A DNA stretch of 64,000 nucleotides from Gorsachius magnificus (taxonomy: Eukaryota; Chordata; Aves; Pelecaniformes; Ardeidae). The DNA is taken from the NCBI GenBank assembly GCA_034008185.1, contig CM067084.1, forward strand, positions 45,955,099-46,019,098. Direction: 5' to 3'. Numbering within the stretch: the stretch's first letter is position 1; every line of letters begins with the position of its first letter. The notes beneath the pieces were generated by a model. That model was not told where the DNA came from. It made no database searches and saw nothing but the letters and a program-made list of their open reading frames with translations. Position numbers and translations under genes: made by a program. Shown here piece after piece: positions 49,901 to 63,023 of this stretch.

Positions 49901-50279
49901 GAAAAAATATCATTTTAATTTTAGGTATGGGTTCAATTTCAGACTTCTCAACCGAGACTGTGTCCTTTTAATGGGAGTTATATGCACATATCAAAGAAAA
50001 TAGGTACTTAAATATCTGTTTTGATTGGCTGAATCTGCTTAAATAATTTATATACAACTGTATTCACAATATTTCTTGTCTGATGAGCTTATATGCTTGA
50101 TTCAGTGATGGGGAAAAAAACCAATAGGGTAAGTTGTTGATAGAAACTCCCAGGGAAAATATTCTGTACTAAAGTATTGCTACTATAAGTATTGAAAATC
50201 TTGAAATGTTGCAAAAATTGAAATTATAAAACCACTGAAGGAAACTATTGCATGTAATCACCATAGTCTTTTTCTCACA
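46933..50279. other. Non-coding sequence with a (GTA)6 tract, no gene seen
   Basis: A six-unit GTA trinucleotide tract lies at 47243-47260. The frames at 48066-48371 - (101 codons), 48504-48752 + and 49098-49337 - have no domains. No other repeat family is recognised. Confidence 0.55.
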
Positions 50280-50460
50280 GCTTGACTCTATGACAGTTTG
50301 ATGGGTTTATTGCAGTTGGCATGGATTGCTTTGGCTGAACTAAATGGCAGCTATCTCACATGCCCTTGATTGTGTTCAGATTAATCAGAGGCTTTTGAAG
50401 TGATGGATTTTGTGTGTTTTTGAAGAATGATGCATTTTAAAGACTGATATATCAAGACAT
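50280..50460. promoter_or_regulatory. Candidate conserved non-coding block
   Basis: A complex, non-repetitive stretch with GATTAATC-like and ATTGCAG words, for example CAGATTAATCAGAGG near 50380-50393. It is typical in texture of vertebrate non-coding elements. It is called on texture only; there is no coding frame and no repeat match. Confidence 0.2.
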
Positions 50461-50959
50461 TTTAAAATAAAGGTATTGGAACAAGACCTGTATTGTCTCA
50501 ATGAAATCCTACTGGGAACTATCTGCTTCCCTCTTCAGTAATACAGGGGCAAAGATTAGGTTAGTTCTTTGTTATGACAGTATGAGTCTTTGCTGTTTTT
50601 AAAAAGTGTATACATTGCTTAAAATGACCATCTTATTGTAATCAGATTAATTCTCAGTCAGATCTGGAGATCCTCAGCACAGAAGTCTGTTATAGTGACT
50701 AAAATATAATTGGCTTAGATTAAAGTTACATAGAGACTGGGGCTGTATTTAACAACTCACAAATGATACAGGGAGAATCCATATTATAAAAAAAGTTTAA
50801 TGTTAAAGCATTTAATTGGTATTCACTTTGTTTGGATCAAAGCGTCTGCTTATAGATGGATAGAAAGAAGATAGATAAACAATGTTGGCAGTGCATACCC
50901 TTTGATAGCTACAACATAAAGCATCTAAGAAAATAAGGGGTTCTTCTCAGCTACTTCTT
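50461..50959. other. Unique sequence, nothing recognised
   Basis: AT-rich single-copy sequence without frames, repeats or RNA signatures I can support. Confidence 0.5.
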
Positions 50960-51200
50960 GTGAGTTAAATTTATTCAACGTCCTTTTTCATTGCCTGGTG
51001 GGTGACATATGTAGTCCCTCACAAAACAAGGGCAATATGATTAGCCATCATTTAGATTAATTCCTCTCCATAAATCTATCAGCTTGAGCTGCTAATATTT
51101 ACATGTAATGCACTTAGCATCTGAAGCTTTGCATTATGCATAGTAAATCATGATGGAAAATTTGTATTACATTGTCTTCTTTCTGCTATAGCAAAATTCC
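50960..51200. promoter_or_regulatory. Candidate conserved non-coding block with octamer-like and homeodomain-like sites
   Basis: This 240-bp stretch has high complexity and a dense set of short sites: TTTGCAT (51128-51134), a nearby ATGCAT (51135-51141), AGATTAATT (about 51053), CTAATATTTACATG (about 51092) and AAATCATGATGG (about 51145). Such clustering of POU- and homeodomain-type words is common in developmental enhancers. No coding frame or repeat is present. The regulatory reading is inference. Confidence 0.25.
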
Positions 51201-54200
51201 ATAAAGTGCCTTAAATGTTTAGTCTAGTCTAGTTATTAAATATCTCAGGTGATGTAGCATAATCTCACTGGAAAAAAACTCCTCTTCCTCAATGTAGTGT
51301 AATACCTTATTCTGCAGCCAACATCCTTGATTCTGTTGGAGGTAGGATGAGGCGCTACTGTCCACCCAAGCAACAGTCACAGAATGTCATTAATACTGTT
51401 TTCCTTTTCATTGTCTATAGGATGTAGTCAATTCAGTCTCATAGCCTTTCGCTGTATCCACTCTAAAACACGTTCCACCTAAGGTATTATGGCCTATACA
51501 ACACACAGCCCACTTTCATATGCTTCCATCATACTAGCCCCTTGCTACTAATTTGTGTGTTACAGGTGGATAAAGTGACAGCCTTGCTTGCTCCTTCTTC
51601 AGCCACTCCTCAGTCCACGTAGAGGTATCAAGGCTGTAGTGTTTCCTGTTCTTTTTCTTGTATATCCTTATCTGTGAGAATCTTCATTGAAGAGATGTAT
51701 CATGGAAGACTGGACTAACACTCCTCTGTGTATCTGCATTAGAGTAAGTTACAATTAGCCTTTAGTTAAATTTTAAATATGGAATTTTATAGAATATACA
51801 ATTAGATTTTGATGTCTCCAGTGCTTGAATATTTTTCTCCTTTTATGAAATCCCTCTAATTTGAGAAAACCTTAACCTACGACTGACCTAATCTCTCTGC
51901 TCATGTTATTAGAATAATTCCAAATCTCTGAAGATAAGTCAAAATGCAGTGTCCATTCTAGTACTGCCAAACACTTCACCAGCTTATCTGTGAGTCCATC
52001 TTCCCTGCTACTGAGAAGAATTGGTTACATTCTCTCTCACTAGAGGTCAGATCAAAGTGGATTTTGCTAATTACTGCTCAGTATCAGAACCGACAATGGT
52101 AAAAATTAAACTGCCAGACAGAAAAAGAGCAAGACAGAATAAGTAGTGAGTGACTGTCAATGGCAAATATTTCTTGGTTACAGCATCCATTTTATTACAG
52201 GTAATGGAGAAACCAGGGAAAGTGTTTAAGGGTTCAAAGATGGTAATTACTTTTTTCCTCCCCACACTCAAGAGATTTGACTTGTTGTGTTCCCTTTCAT
52301 CTTCCTCTTAATTTTTTTCCAGCTCCTGGTGAAACCTCTCTTAAATCTGCTGAGACCATTGACGGGCCCTGTGCTATGTCTTTCTCATGTTTGAAATGAA
52401 CGTAGAAAGATTCTTCCATATGGTAGGTTGGAGATCATCATCACAACCCTCTTTGCCTGAGTTGAGGCTCAGCTTTAAAGATGTGTGTTCGTCTATAATC
52501 AAGTGAACTGGAATCCCTCCAGGAGGAGGTTTCAGCACCAACCTACTTAAATGCAGGGTTTTGTATCCATAGTGGAATTTGTAGTGCTGTGGCAACAGCG
52601 AGACTGAGGTAGAAACAGGGGTGTCACATACTGCAGTACCAGCAGACACCTCCCATTTTAAAGGAAAAAAATAAAATTATTTAAGACAAATGAGATATTT
52701 ACTTCTGTAAATTATAGTAAGGGGAACACAGTAAGATATATAAGCATGCAAGTAAGAGTTATAGTAAGGTTGTTGTACCTGCCCTCCAGCATGACTTCCA
52801 TTTGCATCAGTTACATTTCTTGTTTTTTTTTCTCAAGGGTTTTTTCTCTTCATTTTTTTCCTCAGTTGTGACAGTGAGGACTGGTTTTGGTTTTTTCTTT
52901 CTTTTTTTAACAAGAAAGCCAAAGATTTCTGTGTTGTCAGATGATACCAGGAGCAAAGGTCCTAGTCACAACCTTTCAGTACCTCTGTCTGAAACTACTT
53001 CTATTTCCCTGGTATTTAGGATAGTCCTCACTTAGATTTCTGAGAAATCTCACTGTGAGGAATTAAAGAAACAGAATATGAAAGAGAAGTGCAACCACAA
53101 GATTAAGTAAGTTGCTTTTTCATGGATGAAATACATACAGGCTTGTATAATACCTCTTCTATAGAATGGAAAAAGCACATCTTAATATATGTTTGAGTTT
53201 TGTCAGGAGTGAAGAAGGCTTAGCTTACTAGGAAAATAAATTAAATACTCTTGTTTACTGTTGAATTCTGGATGATACAGACTGATTGCTTTTACAGTAG
53301 TGTTTTTCACTGTACACTTTTATAATGCTTTTGTCATGTGATTTGAAATCTGGCAGATCATCATTGCCATCAGTAGACTGATCCATATTGCAGTGTATCT
53401 CAGTGTAGGAGACATACTTTCTTTCAGTTCAGCCTGTTGAATGATTAGGCATTGCCATTGGACAGTGGCCTGCAGGAGTATTTATTTTACCCTCAAGCTC
53501 ATAAGTTATTTGCTTAAAAGTAAATTATTGCAAAAAAAAGTTTCAACCAGAACTGCAGCATTTGTACACTTTTTCTGGTTTATATATATTTTAATATGAA
53601 AATATTAATTCAGCGCTCATTCTTTATAAGCTCAGTAACATATTTGGGATGGTACTTAAACATTTTAAAATCCCATCAGATCACCTCCTCCAATCTGCCC
53701 ATAATGTTTCTTCTGTCAGTGATTTCTCTTGCTTTTCGCTATCTCCTTTCTCCTTTGTATGCTTCACTAGCTTCTTGTTTATATCTATGTTTAGTCATCT
53801 TAGCTTTGACATTGAAGTTCAGTCATCTCCCAATTATTTATCTGAGTGCCAGATTGACCATATCAGAGACACAAAGTTGTTTCCTTGCACAGCTGGTTGA
53901 GGATCAGCAGAGCTTATTAAGTGCAGACAGAGGAATGCAGAGACGTAAGTGCATTGCTCCCAAGACCAGCATAGGAGGGTTTGGTTCTGACATCAAGGTA
54001 CAGAGACTTCCAACTATTGCAGGAATAAGCTTGGGTCTTGCCACATTCATAAAACCCAATACAGTGCTGTTCATGCTGAACCTTGGCTGGCTTCAGTAAC
54101 CTTTGTTTGCCTTGTCTCTGTCATCCCCATTATTTTCTATAATTTTCTATTATTCATGATATTTTAGCCCGCATTACCAAAAACTGCTTTCCTTTTTCCT

Positions 54201-56440
54201 CTAATTCCTTGCTGTTCTTTTTCATATATATTTACTTTACATCTGAGCTTTACATCTACCCATGTTCATATTGCATTTGTATTCTGTAAGCTTTTCTGCT
54301 ATACATCCTTTTCTTTTTTCAGACTTTGTCAGGATGGTCTCACCAACATCTCCTTAAGTTCCTCAGTATGATGCCTTTGACTAATAGGATTGTAAGTGTC
54401 ACAGTCAGGACGACCTAGTCATTTATACTTGTAAAGCACATTCTGACTTCCAGTACTTTATGTTTAATAAAACATATTCTGTATCTATTGCCCTGTATCT
54501 CCTGAAGGAAGGAAAGACTATAAGGGTAAACCAAAACCAGATCAGGCATTCTCTGTAGATTTATACCTAATCCTGAAAGTTACATCATGCTTAGAAAACT
54601 GTTTCTTCTTATCCTGTGTTTTATTTTATTCTTCTTTGTATTCTTTGGCTTTTTTTTGGAATCAAATGCAAAATTGCATCCAATTACATCCAATGCAGAT
54701 CAACACTTTCAAACTGAAACTCTGCCCCAGTACCTTCAGAGTTTACTTTTTTCAGTTTGGAAGTGCTGACATTTTGATGAAATATCCTATTCTGTGCATA
54801 AGGATCCAAGTGGATTAAATCTACATATAAACATATGTGCACTTGTCATGATGGATTGACTTAACAAATTGCCTGTAATTTCACCTTTCCTTGCAAGAAT
54901 GAATTAACTCAGTAGTTTGATTGCAGGTAAAAAGTGGTGGTTTTTTTCATACAGAATAATAACCTGAGACCTATAGAACCTTTGGTGTGACACTTCATTA
55001 TGCTCATTCATCCTTCACGAAATCACCAAAGAAGTGAGTATACAGGCACGATACAAATCTTTGAACCATGTATCATCTGAATACAACGTCCTCGCTAGGT
55101 TTCTATGAATTGATTTGTACATAGTGTAATGACCTTCCATTGACTTCATTGCTGGACATACTTACAGTTGTTAGTGGCTTGATTTCAGCATAAGCATTAC
55201 TGTCATGATGATTACAGTAGTTAAGGTAATAATGTGGCTCCAACGTAACATTGAAAAACTACTCTAGGGATGGTCAGAGTTAGCTACTTCCAATAACCAA
55301 AACAACCAGTTCCAGGTTGCTTGTTACAAGTTTAAAGCTGCTATCTTCAAACATGTTCTGTATACTTTTATCACCAGCTGAAACTGGCAAGTTTAATAAT
55401 CCATTGCCAAGGTTGTTTAATGAAGAAAAGTGATGTCTTGACTGATGCCCTTTATGTGTGTTGTGTTTGTTCATTACCTGTAGCCACCAGTGTCACACCA
55501 GTGAAATGGTAAAAGTAATAACAGGATCTGAATATATTCTGGTTTAATGCTGCAGTACAAAGGCATGATCACATGAACAAATTTGGGGTATCTGTATGGC
55601 ACACAGCTCTAGATCAGAGGCTCTGATTTGCCAGTTTGAAAATAGCTCAGCTTAGCAGGGACTGAGAGTTATTATGTGATGATTATTGTGTAGTGAACTG
55701 GTTAATTCACTTCCTAATTGACAGGTTGTTATATCCACAAAAGCTAATGCCACAGTTGGCACTCTAGTTTGCACTATTGGTAGAAACAGTGAGCGCTGAA
55801 TGGGGTATACAGGCTATACTGTTGTCTTACCGTCACAAATAGTAGTTCAATGGCAGCAATTATATACGCTGGTGGGAAATTGGGGTAGCTTTTTTCTAAT
55901 GCGAACAATGCAAGGCTCAGGATTTGAGGGATATCCATTTGGTGCCTTTCACAGGAACTAAATAGGTTGCAAAAAGAAAAAAAAAATCTGTTAGAAGTAT
56001 GATTTGTCATACTTAATCACCATACATTGGGGTGTACCAAGTAAATATACTCAGAGTTATCAAAAGGATAGTATTTTTATCTATCTGTATGATCTTCAGA
56101 GCTTTCCCAGTGGTCAAGAGGGCTTCTGAGCATAAAACAATACAGTATATATTTATTGTAGTTACATGTATTGATGTGAAATACAAGGACTTGCTAATGA
56201 AACTAAAAGACATACTACTCTCTCTACATACACTGCAGCTGCAGCAGAACATCTTATATATTAAAATGTGACGCCAATTTGGGGATCTCTCTTTTATTAA
56301 GCAGGGGATTATATCACCATATCAGTAGGCTTATATAGCGCCATTACAGAGTGAATAAACAAAGCAGATAGATACACAGGCGTGAGAGTTTTCATATGCT
56401 AGCGATTCTTTTCATTGGTAGACCCTGACAATTTTGGTCA
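51201..56440. other. Non-coding sequence, no gene seen; holds the longest open frame of the window
   Basis: The 167-codon + frame at 53596-54099 is the longest in the window, but it lies in a C/T-rich stretch, is leucine/serine-rich without domains, and is crossed by another + frame (53649-53900). It is best read as a chance frame. A T-rich tract covers about 52820-52910. The 91-codon minus frame at 52374-52649 shows no family. No repeat element is recognised. Confidence 0.55.
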
Positions 56441-56505
56441 CAGAGAGGAAGGGACAGAGAGAGACAGAGAGAAAGACAGGCAGACAGAAAGAAAGAAGGA
56501 AGAAA
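56441..56505. repeat. GA-rich imperfect simple repeat (polypurine tract)
   Basis: About 65 bases almost entirely of G and A with a few C, built from GAGA, GACA and GAAA units. The homopurine strand could form triplex DNA. It is an ordinary imperfect microsatellite. Confidence 0.9.
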
Positions 56506-57926
56506 CTTTTTCACATTTTAAATAGCCTCAGGACTTCTGTCCTCCCTAAACAACAAATTTAATTCTATACTTAGATTTAATTCTTTTTCATAGGTTCTTT
56601 TTACTACTTTACTTGCCAGATTTATTCCATTTTCAGATATTCAGATCTGTCCCAAACTAGTAACTACTGATGACTCATGTCTTCACAATGAAAACATACT
56701 GCAAGAAGAACAAAACACAATTAGAGATGACTAAGTAGCAAAATTTGCCATTTAGTCGCTGGTACTGGATATTTTCAGGGTCATGACATTGTACTAAAAT
56801 ATACAGAAAGTGGAAAGTAATGAGTATGTGACCTTACTATGCCTTTTGGTGTTTAGCTCTTATCCTAAGGTTAACAGGAACTGGAGATACAGGTCTTCCA
56901 GTTTTCTATTCCTTTGCTATTGCAGATATTCTGCATTACAATACGGGGTCTAATAAGCATGCACTTCCCATGAAATCATTCCTCTCTCTCACAACTGAGA
57001 TACTGAGAATGCAGACTTTTGTAGGAGACCAAGAAGATTGTTGGATCGGAGTTTTATTTTTGCTCAGCTCTCGGAAGTGAGTAACTGATGACTTTAAATG
57101 CTCTTGATGAACTGGATGAATTCCCATGCACTTCTTTTGAAGGCAAGCCATGGTCCTTGTTTAGGCATAGTTTCATTTGCAATTTAAGAGAAACTATTTC
57201 AAACATTTTGTGTCTTAAAGTTGGTCTAATGTTTATATACCTAGTGGTGGCTTCAACAGAGCTGGAGGGTCGTCACTCTTGCTGAGTAAAACAGCTAAGT
57301 TTCTGAGCCCTGCTGGTTGTCACTTTGCTATTCCTTCCAATGGGATGTGAGGGAGGAAAAGGATGATAGTGGACATGTCATGTTACTGCTAACTCACGCC
57401 TCTAGCTAGTCACCTCTACTTAGTGGGGACAAGTAGGATTGCCCAGCGTAAAGCAATTAATACCTTACATGCCAGGACTACTCCGGTTTCTTCTCCCCTG
57501 GTATCATCCCATCCAACCAGCCATGCATCATCCTGGATCCCCATATCACTTCAGCTCCTCAATTTCCAGTATATCAGTCTCCTCAAGCCAGCATCATCCC
57601 ACTTACTTTCACTTTCCAACTGCTACATTCCAGTCTCTGTCAACTCTCTCATTTTTATGTATTTCTTTGTTTGATAAGAATAGGGAATACGTTATTTTTC
57701 ACAGGTCTAGGGGGAGTTTCTTTTCGTTCAAATATCATTAACTAAGGCGCCAATTTATGATGTAGCCTCTTCTGAAAATGTTAGTATCCTTGTTACACTC
57801 GTATTATTGCACAGTATGATAGGAAGTTCATCCCAGAGGATTCATAGTTGCTTGATGCAAAAGCTAGGAGACACGGAAATTGTGAAATTGTGCTTTGCTG
57901 ACACCCAGGCAGAAAATGGACCCTTT
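56506..57926. other. Non-coding sequence, no gene seen
   Basis: The overlapping + frames at 57423-57741 arise from a C/T-rich stretch. The remainder is unremarkable single-copy sequence. Confidence 0.5.
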
Positions 57927-57953
57927 AAAAAAAAAATAAAATTAAAAAAAAAA
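57927..57953. repeat. A-rich tract
   Basis: Runs of 10, 4 and 10 A separated by T and TT, followed 56 bases later by a second run of 13 A (58010-58022). These could be tails of small retrocopies, but no body is recognisable. The 60-codon frame crossing the first tract is artefactual. Confidence 0.9.
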
Positions 57954-58022
57954 GACAGCTTAGGTTGTGAAAAGAATTGGATCAGTTAAAAATAAGAATC
58001 AGCCAGTTTAAAAAAAAAAAAA

Positions 58023-61000
58023 GCCTTATTGTTGCTGAGTAGATTAATAGCTATCTGACAGTACAGTTCTGATATTATACAGTTGAGGAGCATGCATGCT
58101 GCTTACAGTTAAACTATAAAAAATCAGTTTATTTTGACTCACAGAGATGTCAGACCTGAACAAAGCAAACACTAAACTTGTATAATATCTATGTTAAGTA
58201 TTAGCAGACTTCTGATATATAGGTTGTTTAGGTATTTTATCTGTATTTCGTGCCCAGAAGTGTAAGTTGTGCATCCTGTATCACATTTTGGCAATACCAA
58301 CAGTATAGAGAAACACGTTTAACTGAATTACTGTGATGAGAAATTTGTTTTGAGTTGGAGCCTATGTCTTTAACAGGGATATGGCTATAACGTCGTAGTT
58401 CTCCATTTGCTTCCCTGAAGTCACAAGCTACTTGCTGAGTTGTACTATAAAACTTTAATACACTAAATCTCCAGTGAGGTACCTCTAGGACGTTCAGAGG
58501 AAAAAGAAAGAGTATCCATATAAATTTGGGACTGTTAACTCCAGGTAGTACTTTGGATATGGCATTTTCAGCTTTAAGAATGATCAAACAATATCCCGTG
58601 GCGATGACCCTGCGTTCCGTCAGTCATCCCACCTTCACATCAGTGGGCGCCCTAGGTTGATGGAGTTTCTATCGTACAGTTTTGTCTTTGCTACATTTTA
58701 AAACAATCCCTCAGATCTCAACATATGCAACCTGCAATATTGTTTGCACAGTGAACACATGAACTGTTGCCTTTTGGCAACCTACTTGCTATTGAATTAA
58801 TTGTGGCTTTAGGTTTATTAACTCTATGACTAGGCATAAGCAGTAGCAATTTATCCACAGAAATAGTAATACAAAAAGCCCACACAATTCAATACTTCAC
58901 ATTTAAACAAACAAAAGACCCATCTCTGCCACCTTCCTATTTTACACATACATAATTCTTCTGCAGATTTTTTCAGAGATTCAGTAAGACTTTATGCCAG
59001 AGTTTGGGCCTACACTACCACCGAGTGCAAAATAACAGCATAAAATAGGCATAAAGCATGTACTGAGTTGAAATCAATTGGAAAAAAAGTCATGCTCATC
59101 AAGGAAAATTCTGCCTGCTTAAAACATAACAGGGAAGTGAACAGTTACCACGTTACAGTACCTTTTAGGAGAGGAAAATATTTTTGCATGGAATCTCATA
59201 AGAATTTCACATTTGCCTTTGCAGTTCTTAATTTTAATGTACTTAAAGTACATCAGATCTTATGGTATCACTAAATTACATAAACCTTCGTGGAATTATA
59301 TTGAATGACAACATAAAATTCAACATTTCATTGGGAAAATGTTGCTAAAAGAACAAATTATTATGATAATAATTATAAATTTCCCTGTGAAGGTTCACAA
59401 ATGTGGGAACTTTTCCTATCAGTGGATTTGATACCAACTATATTAAACATAAGTTGTTTTTTCACAGAGATGGCCTTCAGAAAACAGAACATCATCTAGC
59501 ATATTCTGATTTTGAAAGCTATTCATATTTTGTGTTTGTAGCTTTACATATTAACCCAAAATTTTAAAAGTGAAATTACATATGACCTGTCTTTCAGTGG
59601 AACCTGCAGGACTGTCGTAACCATTGAATTTGATACCAGTTTCAGGTATTACTTCTGCATGTCTAGTATTTTTACCTCTTCTGGTTTAAGTTCATAAACC
59701 ATAACCTCATGTGTAATTTAAATCAGTCTTTTCTGGAAGTTCATAAATATGTATTTGATGCAAGGGATAGACCAGAACTCACTCCCAAGATGCTGTTCGG
59801 GCTAAGTGGAATCTCCTTAGGAACCGCTTCAAAGATCAATTCCTCTTGTCCATAAAAAATAAGTTTAAATTGTCTTCTATGAGCCTGCTGTTAGCAATTG
59901 TACTGTTACATTATGTATGATTCTTTGACTGCTCATTGCTTCAACAAACTGCACAGTGCTCCATTAGTGATTTTCAATTTCATGCTAAGCTTTGCAATTT
60001 ATTAGTGTTGTTTAGGCTAATGTACTATTATTTTGCATATTTTATATCATATTTCATTTGTTATTCATATGACCTAAGAGTTAAGTATTGGGGATCAATA
60101 AGCCCTCTAAATGTTTTCATATTCATATTAGGAAAAAAGAGGGAAATCATGCAGGCAGCCCAATGCAGTTAATTAGGACAAAGTTAAATTTTTCAGCAAT
60201 TTTCAGTTTTCCCTCCAGTTTTTCTGCAGATTTGACTGCGGGTTTCCAAACAATGACATAGTGGCCAGATGCACTTATTCGTGAAAATAATTTGGTTTAG
60301 TAATGATCCCCTAATTGTAGATACCTGGACCACATTCATGTGGATTCATAGCCAGTGTGCTCTCTCTCTCTGTATATAAATACCAAGATTAAGTTCAGCT
60401 TAAATACCACCTACTTCCAAGAAGCAGGTGCAGTTCCACATTCATTTTGGTTTTGATTTTTTCTTTCCCAGAGATGTGCACCGTTTCAGAAAGGGAAATA
60501 TTTAGTATTAGTCTGAGGAAAATGTAATCCTTCTCCCTCAGAAGTCTGTATAAACTTAAAACTTTTGGCTGCTCAGTTGCTGTATCTGGCAGAAAATCAC
60601 AAAGAAAATCAACAGCACCAATTCAAATCATCAAATTAATTGACTTCACACCTTTTGGAATCCCTTTTTTTTAAAATACAGAGGTTCAGAAAGCAGCAGT
60701 GCTACAAAAAATAGACTTTTGAGAGTATTAATGAAATGGTTTGTATTGTTCATGGAAAATACGTATGTAAACATATATCAGAATTGCTAAAACATTCATG
60801 CAAGCAAGGAAAAAAACATCAAGTATCTTACTGGTACATTGCAAATAAGGGAGTGGGACTGAAATTTTGCATGCTCCTGAGGATGTGGATCGAGGCACTA
60901 ATGGCTGTTCAGTAAAGACTATAGTAGAATTAGCATTTAAGAGAGTTATAAAGTATTGATACTCCTGCTCTTATTTTTGAACATTTGTCTTTTGTATAAA

Positions 61001-62594
61001 ATTTAGCATATGTAGTTTTTCAACACAGAGCCTGATACAATAAATTTTTGAAAAGGCAAGATAGGTAGTACTTGATAAGCACTAGGTAATCTCACAAGGT
61101 TCTACTACTTTCCATGATTTAGATATTACATCTCAACTGCTAAAAATTAATCAGAGGATTTTTATTCCTATTCAGCAAAGAAAAAAATAAAGGCCTAGCT
61201 TCAACTAGAAACTTCACATTTGCCCTGTAATTTCATCAGCAGCATAACCTGCATGTGATTTTTGGATAAAATTTTGAAAATAGTGAAAACTGACTTCAGT
61301 ATTTTCAGATTTAAAATCTCCACATTTATAATGGAAATCAAAAATACTTACCTTCAGCCTAAGCAAATAGCTTTCCAAAATCAGTTCTGTTCATTGACTT
61401 CTAAAAGACCTGTTATGAGGGAAACCTTCAATTGGTCTGAAGGCCCAGGATTTGCAGGAAGCAGATTTAGTTGCTTTTTGGAATCACCAGGTGCCTGATT
61501 CTCCTGCCTGTGGGCTTTGAGGTCCTTCGTGTCCCCAGCTGTGAGCAACCAGCACAGCCAGACAGCCTCAGGAGCAAGATCTGTAAAACCACAAGTATCA
61601 AACAAATCTCCATGTAGCTGGTAGGAAATAAGGCCTTTTTCTGAAAACTGCATGTATCCACAAAGTATTTCTGGTCTTGGCACTTCATCATGGTCAAATT
61701 AAATTGCATCTACTTTTTTTCAGGTCAGCCATGTGTACGCACACAGACACAGAGTTATAGATACATAAGCCCAGTATCTTCAAAGCTGTAATTTGAAAGT
61801 TCATTAGTTGTTAATTTATAGGCTTTTTACTAGTAGACTTTCCAGCTCCATATGTTTCCCATACTTGTATATAGGAATGCAATAGGCATGTGATGACATC
61901 AATAGTAAAATCTCTGACTACTTTCCTTTATATCCCTGTCTTCTCCATTTAGACAGCCAGTCAGAGCTTCTTGGCATGTCAGTGGCTTCTTTCTCTCTCA
62001 GCATATGGAGAAGATAGAGCTCCTTTCTGCATTCCCCTCCGACACACGCAGCCCTCATTTCACCCATCTGGATTCGCCGTGATTCCTCACAAACGCCCAG
62101 CACATTTCCTTCCCAGGGCCCATGTAGGGAGAGTAGTGATGTATCTCCAAGTGCCAAAGCTCCCTCAAGATATCTAATGAGAGCAAAAGATTCCTTCATA
62201 AGGGCAGTTTTTTTCATGGCATTGTCTAAACTGGAGATAGTCTGAAGATGCCGGAACAACATAAAGAGAGATTAAGTTCCTATTTACAAAAGGAAATACT
62301 TTCTCCAAACCTGTGACTAGCAGCCAGAGCTGCGGCTTTGTCAGACTACAGAAAGGGTTACAAGTGGTACGGCTATCACAATAATTATATTTGCAGCAAA
62401 TTCTTGCTCTAGACGGGGCATAGTTAAACTTATGTAAATATTTGGAGATTTGTACAGATCTGCAGTGGTTAAAGATCTGCTTTAAAGGATTATTTTGGGG
62501 TTTTGCTTTCTCTTTTGCTGAAAAATGTACGCATATGTATAACAGTAGGTCAAGCAAATATAGACTATTAAGAATGAAAAAGTAAAGCGTGTGT
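58023..62594. other. Non-coding sequence, no gene seen
   Basis: Frames at 58237-58587 - (116 codons), 61381-61683 - (100 codons), 61918-62262 - (114 codons) and 62174-62557 - (127 codons) overlap each other or opposite-strand frames and show no domains. A GC-richer patch at 61430-61580 and another at 61960-62170 could hold old retroposed sequence, but I cannot name a source. The block around 59930-60180 has enhancer-like texture (several TTTGCA and TTAATTAG words). No RNA gene is seen. Confidence 0.5.
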
Positions 62595-62960
62595 CTGTGC
62601 TGGGAGATAAATGATTGTGGTTCACAGCACTAACAATCTCTGCTGATGCAGCTGGTAGAGATCGTAAACCCCATGATGAAAATATCTCCATATCCATATT
62701 ATGATGCTCTAAAGCACTGCAGGCACAGATGGCAGAACTTGTAAGTTCTCTCAGAAACATAGTTATGGTTCACAACATTTTCAGATTCTTCTGAAAGAGC
62801 AAGTATAGCTTGTAAGCCCTGAGGAGAAGTTGATGGCACTTACAAACTATGCCAGTTCAGGTGGCAGACCTCGTAGACATTGGGAGAAAAAATAACTGTG
62901 ATTCACAATGCCTGTCAGAGAAGTGCTAGCGTTTGCAAGCTCTGATGACGCAGTCAGCAA
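62595..62960. repeat. Diverged tandem repeat, about three units of 130-150 bp
   Basis: Three anchors recur in the same order. Anchor 1, (G/A)TTCACA preceded by a TTATGG or AACTGTG-like word, falls at about 62621, 62769 and 62902. Anchor 2, TAG followed by a TNGTAAAC/TTGTAAGCCCTGA/TTTGCAAGCTCTGATGA series, falls at about 62656, 62806 and 62927. Anchor 3, GGCAGA(A)C-TNGTA, falls at 62731 and 62863. Unit spacing is 148 then 133 bp for anchor 1 and 132 bp for anchor 3. Mismatches and indels are many, so the array is old. It matches no satellite or SINE that I recognise. Confidence 0.55.
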
Positions 62961-62998
62961 AGCAGAGTTTTGGCATGTTTATTTCAGGATTGCATCTG

Positions 62999-63023
62999 AA
63001 AAAAAAAGGGGGGGGGGGGGGGG
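62999..63023. repeat. A9G16 homopolymer junction
   Basis: Nine A pass directly into sixteen G on the + strand. The G run can form a G-quadruplex. Adjacent A and G homopolymers are unusual for simple slippage and resemble a tailed insertion end, though no insert is recognisable. Length is uncertain because of sequencing error in G runs. Confidence 0.9.

Noticed and set aside
53596..54099. Longest open frame, 167 codons on the + strand
   Set aside because: It lies in a C/T-rich stretch, is overlapped by another + frame, contains no domain or family motif, and has no exon-like borders. One frame of this length is credible by chance in 64 kb.
58237..58587. 116-codon minus frame
   Set aside because: Checked for similarity to known proteins from memory and found none; no exon signals.
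62174..62557. 127-codon minus frame
   Set aside because: Cysteine- and asparagine-rich mix without motif; it overlaps another minus frame and shows no coding periodicity that I can see.
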